From contig JAHBMJ010005724.1 of NCBI GenBank assembly GCA_018398765.1, positions 1-33,792 on the forward strand: a stretch of DNA of 33,792 nucleotides, read 5' to 3'. Source of the DNA: Chromera velia (lineage: Eukaryota > Sar > Chromeraceae). The translations under genes were made by a program, and so were the position numbers. The notes below the pieces were generated by a model that was not told where the DNA came from, ran no database searches, and saw only the letters and a list, made by a program, of their open reading frames with translations. Shown piece by piece: positions 21,427 to 32,202 of this stretch (its first letter is position 1; every line of letters starts with the position of its first letter).

Positions 21427-22576
21427 ACGGTGCGCCTCAACAAAGTTTGAGTTGCTATCCGACACTTCAATATATACATTTAAAAAAACGGGAAAACAAC
21501 AAATACGTACATGCATACTAGTAATGCATACACATCTCGGTTGAATTGAATTGAATTGAAGCGGTTAAAGCGGGTTCAGTATCATTAATTTGATTGAATA
21601 TATTGAACTAAAAGATAAAAACACTATCAAATCTAAATGTTTTAAGTATATGACTGCATAATTCAAAGTTACCCTAAGTTGTGACACCTTAGTTAACTCC
21701 AAATCATCTCTACAATCTTCTGCCGCAGCGCTGCTTACATATTCATTTTTCAAACGCTGTGCCGTAGAGGCAGCCAGACCGCGGTCTATGCGGTCTATGT
21801 TTGATTATATTGAAAGTTGAAATTGCATCTAGAATTTCTCAGTTTTGGATAGCTGTGCCAGAGACACCGGGGGGGGGGATAGGTCTTAAAAAGCCGTGCT
21901 ACAGGAAGGTTTAGCTTCAAACATAGTTGAGCTAGGTCTTAAAATATGATACCACAAACGTAGGCTATACATAAAAAAATGTTGTACAAATTTTTTTGAT
22001 TGGTGAGATCGAAAGCGTGAACTTAGAATAATGGAAAAGAAGGCGATGTCGCTTGAGACAACAGGCCCTAAACAGGGAGATTAACAGCTACTCAGGCGCC
22101 AGAAAAGGAAAACGACTGTGCTTAAAGGAAGATGTGATTAAAGTAAGCTAGTTTGAAAAAAATAGAAAAAAACGAAGACAATCACTATGCATTTCAACAA
22201 AAAAAAATAGAAATCGGTTGTTGGGAAACTTAGAAACCTTATTTGGGCTCCTGCATATATTGGCCGAGACGTCCGGGGCGGGACCGACGCGCCCACGCGC
22301 TCGCGCGGCCCGAGTCCCAGTCGCGCGGCCGCCGCGCCCTGCATGGTATGGATGCGCTCACGATGTAGTTTTGCTGATTGTCATGCAGACCCTGCACTCT
22401 AGACTGTCTACCAAGCTGATTGTCTACCAAGAAGTCCTCTGTCGCTGCCTCTTCGTGGCATCCCAGAAAGCCGCACATATCTTGTTGCAGTACAATTCTC
22501 TCAACAGCAGTCAGAGAAGAGAGGTAGACTGCAATTGGTCATCCCATATACAACCGCACAGAATTTGTCAGTTGAA
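21427..22576. other. Intergenic AT-rich island and GC-rich upstream patch
   Basis: About 21440-22230 after the HK2 stop is AT-rich with small repeats (TTGAA four times at 21541-21560; GCGGTCTATG twice near 21785) and no convincing gene. At 22264-22340 the sequence switches to a CpG-dense patch, about 240-310 bases upstream of the next gene's ATG at 22577. The latter position suits a promoter. This is inferred from composition only. Confidence 0.45.
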
Positions 22577-25409
22577 ATGGATAGTAGACGGCTCTCGCGG
22601 AGTCAGAGCACTTCGAGTGCAGGAGGCGACTTGCTCTTCTCCCGAAAGACGATCATTCCCAGAAATATCATAAATAACGTCACCTTTAATCTGCTCGCTC
22701 ATGACGGTGCATTTGTCGAAAATACGTGTGGGAGCGAACCCGACAACAGAGACTGGAGACTGAAGGAAAAGGGAATAAAACTCTACGACGGAATCGTCCA
22801 GAGCAGACTGCTCGGTGCCTTTGGAGATGCAAAGGTTGCACATCTCAGATGTATGCAGAAGAGCCGACACCAGCGGTCAGCAACGACCTCTGTGTCGACA
22901 CATTCATCCACGTGTGAATACATGCATGTATCTACATTAATTCATGCATTTGTGTGTTTTTGTCTATATATATGCCCGTACCTTCAATATGCGTTGGCGG
23001 TGGAGGAGGAGGAGGAGGAGGAAATGCCCTTCTCAAGCAGGATCGGACTGATCGTAAAGCGTCTTTTTGTCCCTCCGATTGTTCAGGACCTTGTCGACCC
23101 CGTCGTTTGTTTCAATGCTTGCGTATACATATATCTGTTGAAATACTATTTCGCTCTTCGTTCCATGTCTGCATGAATCCATGCTATCGCTCTCTGCAGA
23201 TCTGATCACCCTATACCAGGCCCCTACCATAACCGAAACACTGCACAGACCCCCGACCTATCTGACGTAGCCGCGGCTGCTGCAGAGGGTCCTTCCTCCT
23301 CCATCCCTCCAGACCCCCCCACGCCCTTCCTGCCCGACCTTGCCCCCGGAAAGCGCCCCCCTGAAAATTGGCGGAAGATCCGGGGTCTCTCCAATCAACG
23401 GCCCCATTCTACCAAAAGCCTTTTGAGATCCTCATCCGCCCTTCTGCCGGACCTTCTGCCTCCCACCGGCATGGACGGGAGGGCCGCCACCCTCACCTCG
23501 TATAACAGAAGAAGTCTCCACACACACACGAGCCCTTCCAGATTCCCACAAACGCCTGCCCCCTCTGGACCCCCTTTTGCAAGACCCTGCACTCATGAGG
23601 GACCTCCCTATCTTCGATTGCGGACTGCTAAACGTTGCACTCGTGCGTGTGTCAGATGTTTCCGAAGGGGCTTCATGGATGATGAGACTGCGGGGGAGAT
23701 TTTCGATCCCGAAGTCCTTCAAAAGACCAAAAGGTGCATGGGCTTGGGCTTCTTCTGCCTTCGTGCATACGGTCCAATTGATCGCTCTTCGGTTTCCGTT
23801 TTTCTTTCAGCCCTCCATATGCCTCGTGATTTCTCTCTTTTCCACTTTGCCATGCGACATCAAAAAGACTTTCTTTCTTTCCGATTTTTTTCGCGGGCGC
23901 CTCGCTTCCCTTCTACACCTGTCCCGTTTTTTATCTTCGAAGGACAAGAACCACTGGGCTTCTCATTCCATTGTCTGTGTCTGAATCTCTCCTTCTACTT
24001 TGTTCAGGTACTTAGACGATACCAACAGGTCGGAGGTTTTTGTGATGCCGGATGGCCGATGTCTCACATCCTCCACAGCCGCAATCAGTGGTACCGCCAG
24101 TCGAACCAGATCCCCCACCGCCACTGCGCCCTCCACGCGGCCCCAGACACGGGGGGGGATGACCCCTCGGGGGGGTGATAGCAGACCAACGTTGATCAGA
24201 GAGCCTCCCCCCTCTGCTGGGGGATCGGGTGTTTCTGCAGGTGTGTACATTGATACCCATACAGCTGTATTCAGAGACTTTGATCACGCAGCGGAGGAAT
24301 GGGAGAGACCGCGCTCAGTCCCGGTGTGGCCTCTTCCGGGGGCGGATTTGAGAAAAAGTCGGTCCCGAATCGGCAGTAATGCGGGTTTATCTCGAGGAGC
24401 CACGGGGACTGTTGACAGACCACAAACCTCTCCGTCACCCTGTCGGTGGTGTCGCAGTGATCAACTGAATGCCTTGAGAGCGGCAATGGAGGCAGAGCAG
24501 AGACGGCTTGCTGCTTTGCCCTCTGAGGATATTCCTCGAGACAGTAGCCAAGCAAGCAGAGGGGTTACTCTTCTCGATCATTCCTCAGGTCCCTCATCTG
24601 TCCATGCTCTATCCCTCTCTGAGAAGCATGCGCGTGTGTACATCTCTGAAGGATCTTCTAGGATGCCGTTGAATCGGCTGCTGTCTGCCCCTCGTTCCGC
24701 CCCCCCCTCGACCTTCATGACCTCACTGAAGGACGAATCATCCGATTATTCGGGGTCCTCAGGATCGCCTAGGAGGAGGGAGGGAGACGGGGAAGAAGAC
24801 TTCTTGTCAGACCAGATGAGCATGCAAAAAAGGGAGGGGGATGTTTTGTCAGACCAAGTGAGCCTGGAGAGAAAGGAGGACGAGATGAGCAGAGAGAGGT
24901 CGAATACAGTGGAGGAGGAGCCTCAGATGGCAGAACAGAACAAAGAAGGAGAGTCACAATCTCCAAAAGACTCGTCGGGGGAGAAGGAGAAGGGAAGAAG
25001 ATCTCGGAAGGCGACGCGTGTGCGTACAGAGACGGAGAGGAGCGCAGTGTTTCCGGAAAGCCGAATAGATGTAGACAAGATCTCTGAAGGTCTCAGTCAG
25101 AGTCAACGAACGGGTACAGAGACGGTGAGGACAAAAGGGGAAGAAGCAATGGAAGAGGATGAAGAGGAGGAGAAAGAAGAAGGCGAAGAAGAGGAGGAGG
25201 AAGAGGAGCCGCTTGTGCTTGTTGACCGTCCCTTCACCCGAGAGCGCGCGGTTTTGGAGGCAGCGTTGGAGGAGGCAGACTTCCTCGCTCAGATGCTTGC
25301 AAAACAGGTAGGGGGGGTGCATGGTAGGTAGGCTCTCGAATCAATGAATGACTGCTTGAACGTGTATAAGATAAGTGGAATTGAATTGTGGAATTGTAGT
25401 GCAGCTTTC

Positions 25410-25446
<37 letters not shown>

Positions 25447-26254
25447 CGCACGTTTCTTCTTTCGTTGCCGTGCTTCGGAAGGAAGAGACGCAGGCATGGG
25501 CACGGAATCACAATGTTCTTTCTTGTATGGAAAAAAAGACTTGTCTGACTTGTGCTGCAGATGGCCAGAGAGATTGCCGAAGAGGCCCAGGCCCGCGTGA
25601 AGAAGGAGAAGAAGGAGGAGAGGAAGGATGAGAAAGAGAGACAAAAACTCGTCAAGGAAGCTGCCGCAGCTCTGCGCGTTCTGTCCGATGACTTTGACCC
25701 CGACACTCTTCTTTTTCCTGAGAAGAAAAAGAAACCAGAGGAGGAAGGGGAGGAGGGAGAGGAGGGAGAGAAAGAAGAAGAGGGGAAGGTGGAAGAAGAC
25801 GAAGTGAAAGATGGAGAAGTGGGAGAAAAAAAAGACGAAGAAGAGAGCAAGGAGGCAAAAGAGGCAGATGAACAGAAGGATGGGGAGGAAAAAGAAGAAG
25901 ACGATGGTGAAAAGGACGGAGAAGATGATGCTGAAAAACAGGAAGCAGAAGGAGAAGGAGAAGGAGAGAAAGAAAAAGATGCAGAAGAGAAGGACTTCAG
26001 TGAGATCTACCCTGGCATTTTGGATTTGCAATTGGACCTCCCTTCCCGGTCTGGTGCTGGGGACGGGTCTGGAAGAAGTGGACAGGGTACTGTCTTGTCG
26101 CGATCTGGAGGGGTGAGAACGGTCAGTCAGCTGTCTGTCATCCGTCAGTCCTGGCGTACGTTTGGCTCTCTAGTGGGTTCACATGCAATAGTTTTCTTCG
26201 ACAGTCATTCGCTCTGTCTGTTTCTTTCTTCTCGTTCGCTGACGGTCTCTGACG

Positions 26255-26299
<45 letters not shown>

Positions 26300-26329
26300 T
26301 GTGTGCGTGTATGTGTATGTGTATGTGTA

Positions 26330-26362
<33 letters not shown>

Positions 26363-29300
26363 GTGTGTGTGTGTATGTGCGTGTATGTGTATGTGTATGT
26401 GTGTGTGTATGTGTGTGTATGTATGTGTATGTGTGTGTGTGTGTGTATGTCTGTGTGTGTGTGTGTGTGTGTGTATCATTGTGTCTAATCGTTCTTCCTT
26501 TCCGTCCATTTCTCTCCCATCTGTCTGGCCCCCCCATGCATGCATGCAGTCGATGTCCCCCCCAGGCACGACGTCTGCCTCTGCCTCCAGACCCTCCACG
26601 GGTGGGACCTCGGGGGGCACCCGCTCGACAGACACGATCAAGCGGGCAGCTGCGGTGTCCAGAAGTATTCTGGACTTTGCAATGAGAAACGTGGCACAGG
26701 GAGACGCCACATATGCGGAGGTCTACAGGAACATGAAGGGCCCTCTGCTTGTGGGAACTGTCGGCGCGCCCTGGCTGGGGGGGGCCAGAGACGAAAATGA
26801 GGTCTCAGAGAGACTGGTAAGAGAGTGGATCTGCAGGAAGAGTTCGGCCTCTTTTCTCGATAGGACTTTCGGAAGTACCTGGCGCGCTCTGTGGAAGTGA
26901 TTGCTGAACACATTCGAAAAGGTGGATGGTGGCCTCTGTATTGCTTTGTGTTAATTGCTCTCGGTGCCTACAGAGACATGCAGAAAGAAAGACCAAGAGA
27001 AAGAGGGACGGCGATGGTTCGTGTGAAGTTGAAACTTGATGTCGTGAGGTTTCTGTATTTTGATTACCTTTTTTCTGTCTGCAGGTAGGACGTCTGTTAG
27101 ATCTCGTGATCCCTCCCGAAAGCGACACTGACAGCGAATGGGAGAGGGAGTTGAGGAGACGGCTGGAGTCCATGGACCCGAACGAGGACGGGAGGGCGTT
27201 GAGGTGGAAGGAGCTTGTGCGAAGGGGTTTGTGGGAAGAGAGGAGGGAGGAGGAATTTGACTATTTTGTTGACGTGGGAAGACCCACGACCCCCACGCGA
27301 GAGGAGCACAGAGCCCCTCTGACTCTCGCTAGGTCCTCAAATGCCCTTGCACAGCCCTCTGACGTTCGAATTGCCGAGAAGAGACTGGAGAAGATCATGC
27401 ATGAGCAGAAGCCAAAGAGGAACAGGACCAATCCATTTGAAGAGGTCAGATAAAATGAAGGGGGCAGGAGTTCTAGAAACATGGCTGACACCCTGCAGGT
27501 TTTGGGGATCATTTCCCCCACACAGCCACGCAGTAGTGCCTTTTCCGAGGCTTCGCACTTCTTTCTGGCAGCATTTAGACACCCACACGTACGGATGGAG
27601 GCACCCCTCTCTGCTGAATGGTTATCTATTCGCGGGGGCACAAGATTGGAATCCTAAAGAGAACCCTCTCTGCTCATGCATGTGTCTGCTTATGTCTATC
27701 TGCCTGTTTGTCTGTGTGTCTGCCTGTTTGTCTGTGTGTCTGCCTGTTTGTGCGTGTGTGGGATTGTGCAGGTGGAGAACGAGAGAGACAGCAGAGCTCT
27801 TCTGATGGATGGTCAGCGAATGGAAGGAAAAGGGGCAGAGACCTTTCTTTTCTCTTTTGACAGTCCAACAGATTTGCGAATTTATCTGTTATGCCTATTC
27901 CCTCTGCACAGCATGAATGAGAGTTGTGCCTGCATGGTCAAGATGGAAGCTCTCCGAATAACATTTCGTTCTTCTTGTCTAATTCTTTTCTAATTCAAAC
28001 TCTGTAGAAGGAAGACAGACTCTCTATCCCTTCTTTTCTTGCTTAATCGATGCACCGATGTTTTTTTTGACAGGGCCGAAGATGAATTCCAGATGACAAC
28101 CCAGATCTTGATATTCAAATAATGAGAATGAATCAAAGCAGCAAAATATCTTCAATATTTCCTGCATGTCTGTGCATGCAGACATGGCTGTGAAGGGCCT
28201 GTACATGCCTCACCTGAAGTCACAGTCCCGACTCACGTTTGTGCAGAGTCGGCTGAAGACAGACGTTCGTCCTTGTTTCTTGTATGACAGCTTTTTTTGT
28301 CTCTGTCTGTCTGTCGGTCTGTTTGTGTGTGTGTGTGTGTGTGCGTGTGTGTAATTCGGGAGTGAAAAAGGGGGGGAACCAAAAAGAGAATGATCACGTC
28401 TCTCTATAATCAAGCAAATCGACTTTAAAGTGGAAAAGATAAGCAAGCTTGATGTCTTCAGCCCCTTGTCTGGCTCTGCTAAGCTGTTCCGATCTAAGAG
28501 AAAAAGGGAGGTCGACGCTTTTGACCAGTTTTGAAAATTTATGTCCAATCTTTAAACTAGGAAATCCACCTGACCCTGTTAAAGTTTGCGAATTTACTTG
28601 ACTCAATTCTTGCAGCATGAACTGTATGAGAATCGACTCCGATGGAACGCAACTGCGCGGTTAGTCGGATCTCTTGAGAATTTTCTTCCCGTCCTTTTTT
28701 GTCTCTCTCCTCCTCTTTGCTTTTTGCTTCTGTTGATTCTGGGCCTCCTGATTTTTTTTTTTCAGCTTTCTTCTGGCATGAATCCCCCCCCCGTCTATCC
28801 CCTCCAAGGCGCCATGCCATGATCGGAATTGTCGCCATGATTGCAACATTCACGCCTTTCTTCTCTCGAGGGACCATTCTGCACTCATTGTGCACAGCTC
28901 AGCTTGAGATACACACAAGTTGGATATCTACTGTTCAACCCGGTGTGTTGGGTGACTTGTTCTTCAGTGGTTTGGTGGAAGAGAAGAAAAACTCGGTGGA
29001 GTTTTTGTCTTCTGCAATCATATCTGGACAAACAAACGCTCTAAGACGCTCATTGATTTGTGATGGGTTTCTTGTCTTTCTCTTGTGCGCGCAGATGGCG
29101 TTTCATCGTTCTCCTTTTGCAACGGTCTGTCGGTGTCTCTGTTCTGTCTCTGTCTTGATCAGTTCCCTTCATGCTACTCGTTTGTCGCAAAAGAGGGAAG
29201 AAGGGCAAAAAAATCTCTATGATAACAGTTGACGATTTTATCAATTTCTGCATAAAAGATGGCGGGAACAAGTTTTTGTTCGGCATGAGAGCAAAAGTGG

Positions 29301-30322
29301 GACTGGACGCAAGTGAGTGATGGAAAGGCCGTAGGAGAGAAACCGATGGGTCGAGAACACACCAAAAGACAGACGAGCAAATTGCGGCAAAAAGTCAGTG
29401 ACGCCTCAGCCCATGCGGCTGTATTAAGCCGATGAACAGTGAGTCTGCTTTCTTTCCAACCATGCACCCCCTTCATCCATCGTTGTCTTCCCTTTCTTTC
29501 CCCTTTCCCCTTCACAACCCTAGCTTTTCCTTTCACTCGCCTCAATTGCAGACACGCAGCCCGACAGACCCAGGAGGGGGGCACGGGGGGTCTCTCGGAA
29601 AACGAGGAAGCAGACTGGAAGTTTGAGGAGGTGCCGCGTCCCTGTCTGTTTGATGGGGATACGGTTGTACGCGATTGGGCTGGGGTCAGTCAGTGAGCAA
29701 ATCAGGTAGTCAGTCAGTCAGTCCGTCCGGCTTTCGTTTGGATTCAGTGAGGAAAGACGTGCAAAAGTTGCTGGAACCGTCTTTTGCATTTTTTGTCCTC
29801 CGTGATTGCGAACTTTGAAAAAAGTCTCAGTCTTTGAAAACACAGACAAACGGTTTTCTGTCTCTCTGTGTGGACATCTCCACTGATGCATGTGTGTATT
29901 TTCAGTTCAAACTGTACAGTGAGGAGGCCCAGAGGGCTATTGGGCACACGTTCAAGAAGGCGAGGGCCCCCTTCAAGATTTATGCAGCCATGACGAAGAG
30001 CGTCAAGTCAGTCAGTGAGTGAGTGGACAGTTCCGGGAAGGGAAGGAGAGAATGCCGTCACCGAATCATCTAGACTCGCTGCCCATTACGGATGGAGGGA
30101 TGGATGAAATGCAAGAAAGAAAGAACGGAATGGAGTGAGCAAACAAGAACAGGGGATGGGCGCAAGGGGGGAATGCAGGCGGGTGCATGGAAAAAAGAAG
30201 GAAGCGGGCTCTGGGGGAGTCGCAGAAAAATAATGTGTTGCTGCACTGATCCCTATTCTCTTTATGACTCGATCCGTCTCTCTTCCCTCTCTCTCTGTGT
30301 GTGTGTGTGTGTGTGTGTGTGC

Positions 30323-30366
<44 letters not shown>

Positions 30367-30397
30367 GTGCGTGTGTGCGTGTGTGCGTGCGTGTGTG

Positions 30398-30443
<46 letters not shown>

Positions 30444-31146
30444 TATGCAGAAAATTGGTCGAATCGTTGAAGAAGTCCCAAAAGAATTGTATTAGGGTCA
30501 GCTCTAAATCCTTGGTTGAAACGAGAAAGGGCCAAGACACAAATCTAGTGTAATGATAGGAGACTTCACTGTGATCTTACCACACGCTTACGGACTGTCT
30601 TCGTCTCGATTTTGATCGTTGTCGATTTGAGCTTTCGGACGCATTTAATATGAACCCCGCACATGCCCGCCTGTCCGGAGGAGCAGGTCTTCCCGAATCC
30701 GTCCGTCAACTTACACCCAGGGACGTTGCTCTGTTGTGTGTGTCATACAGACTGCATTTCTTTCGAGCATGCCTGAGGCTCCGTTACACCAACACGAACT
30801 CACTCACTCACTCACTCGCTCCTTCCCTTAATGCCCTTTCCCTTTCTGATGCGAGATGCATGTGTGCGTTCCTCCCATGCACCCCTCGAGAGATCCCCCC
30901 TGCCTGCAGGCCCTGAAGGGAAAGTCTCACCTCGAGGATTCGGGGTCTCCAAAGAGAAAGTTCAAATACCAGAGATCCGTCACGCTCATGCGCTCCCCGA
31001 CCACCCGCACGTACATGTCAGACGACTCAGATGAGATCCCAGAACCCCCCCCTCCTGAAACCCCCAAGACCCCCCCCTCCCCGCTGGCAATGGAAATGGC
31101 AGCCTCTCTCTTTGGGGCATATCATCAAAAGCCCCAGTGTCTTTGA
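22577..31146 (+). CDS. Large acidic low-complexity protein of unknown function (13 exons)
   Basis: Exons: 22577-22875, 23200-23733, 24008-25307, 25561-26121, 26550-26816, 27085-27444, 27772-27811, 28182-28264, 28616-28659, 29552-29684, 29906-30006, 30451-30496, 30910-31146. All 12 junctions keep phase and the sum is 1334 residues. No domain is recognised. Residues 1-100 look globular ([19 protein letters not shown]). Residues 100-640 are Pro/Ser/Arg-rich. Residues 640-860 hold long Glu/Lys/Asp tracts around a coiled coil ([29 protein letters not shown]). Residues 900-1250 are again helical and more conserved-looking ([40 protein letters not shown]), and 1018-1030 ([13 protein letters not shown]) resembles an EF-hand loop with one inserted residue. 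The C-terminus is Ser/Pro-rich. The first in-frame ATG is at 22577. The short exons (27772, 28616, 30451) are the least certain; the frame-preserving phases support them. Confidence 0.7.
25417..25444. repeat. (CT)n microsatellite
   Basis: About 14 CT units inside intron 3 of the large unknown gene, roughly 110 bases after the 5' splice site. Confidence 0.9.
26257..26475. repeat. Long (CT)n-(GT)n/(GTAT)-type microsatellite
   Basis: A short CT run (26257-26281) followed by almost 200 bases of GT interspersed with ATGT units, in intron 4 of the large unknown gene. Apparent Cys-Val or Thr-His polypeptides here are artefacts of the repeat. Confidence 0.9.
27701..27760. repeat. 20-bp tandem repeat, three copies
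   Basis: TGCCTGTTTGTCTGTGTGTC occurs at 27701 and 27721 exactly, and at 27741 with a changed end. It lies just upstream of the 3' splice site at 27771 in intron 6 of the large unknown gene, so it may serve as the pyrimidine/GT-rich tract. Confidence 0.85.
28323..28351. repeat. (GT)n microsatellite
   Basis: About 14 GT units with one GC interruption, in intron 8 of the large unknown gene. Confidence 0.85.
30285..30447. repeat. Long (CT)n-(GT)n microsatellite ending at a 3' splice site
   Basis: A short CT run and then about 150 bases of GT with GC/AT interruptions, ending a few bases before the acceptor GTATGCAG at 30450. It lies in intron 11 of the large unknown gene. Confidence 0.9.
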
Positions 31147-32202
31147 CTCCATTGTTTGCCAGCTATCCTTGTGGCTCAGAAAGTGCGGGGTAGACCTCAG
31201 TCAGGCTCACTGGCTTTGTTTTCAATATATTTGATAGACTTTGTTTTTTTTTTTTTAACTTTGCGTGAATGTTACCTTAAAAACTGCTTACATAACTTTT
31301 ATAATTATGATCATGATGATGATACTCAATAAGTTAATATTGATTAGCCTGTACTTCTATTTCATCATCATCATCATCATAGGCGATCGTTATCGGCCCA
31401 TAATAGGCGTCTAGCGTTCAGCAAGTCACGACACGCAAGACAGATTGTTACATGATGGACCCTGATTTGGCAATATTTGGCATTTTTAACGAGTTAATTA
31501 CGTTTAATAATAACTTTAATCAGTTTAGGCTTTTGCTATAAACAACGATGGTGCTAGTGGCGATGCGCATGGATAAAGCGATTACGCAGCTCAAAGTGAT
31601 TATGACTATGACTATGATGCGCCATCGTCATCCATACCCAGAGCTAGCTGGATACTCTAACGTTAGGCAAGTGATAATGCAACTTCAATCCAAACTTGGT
31701 GCTCACGCACTGTAGATCAAAATATCTGACTCATATAAAAGTTCTAAAAAGTTTTAAAAAATAAAACTACATTTTTTAGAAAGGCGTTTTAACTAGCGTT
31801 TGAAATTCTATTCCACGTATTATGATATAAAATTGGAATAGAAATATGCAATTACACATTAGCATCCACGTCTGCACTTACGCGCAAACATGATGTATTC
31901 TTTGGTAGTATAGTCTAGAGTATGGTTTAAATGGACTGCTGCGACTGCATCAAGAGGCTACGTACTTAACCCGAGTCCCTTTTTTGGAAAGAAAGCCCGG
32001 CGCTGCTCAGGTCTCAGCTTCTTTCTCCCGGGACTTGCAGCACCATTTGTGCGTCGATGCTTGTGTCCCTTCCCCTCCATGGCAAGACTGTCATTCGCTG
32101 TGGGTTCAAAATTGGCTGTGGTAGCATAAGGCCACATACACGTACAAAACCAGTGCGATGTTCGTAGAAGATACGGTAGAACACTCCGAGTTAAAATTTT
32201 AA
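31147..32202. other. Convergent AT-rich intergenic region
   Basis: The region lies between the 3' ends of the large unknown gene and the type II membrane gene. It has a 14-15 base T-run near 31242, ATG trinucleotides (about 31311-31322) facing a run of CAT trinucleotides (about 31361-31380) that could pair as a hairpin, and AT-rich sequence to about 31960. No gene is recognised. Confidence 0.5.

Noticed and set aside
25234-26031. 265-residue minus-strand frame rich in Leu/Phe/Ser
   Set aside because: It is antisense to Glu/Lys-rich exons of the large unknown gene; GAG/GAA/AAG repeats leave the opposite strand open and hydrophobic-looking.
26257-26488. Long open frames of Cys-Val or Thr-His repeats on both strands (also at 13371-13711 and 30285-30470)
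   Set aside because: They are translations of (GT)n/(AC)n microsatellites inside introns and have no other support.
29095-29127. Possible small exon ([10 protein letters not shown]) in the large unknown gene
   Set aside because: Joining 28659 directly to 29552 keeps phase 2 (CG|A) and reads through; including this piece would break the frame.
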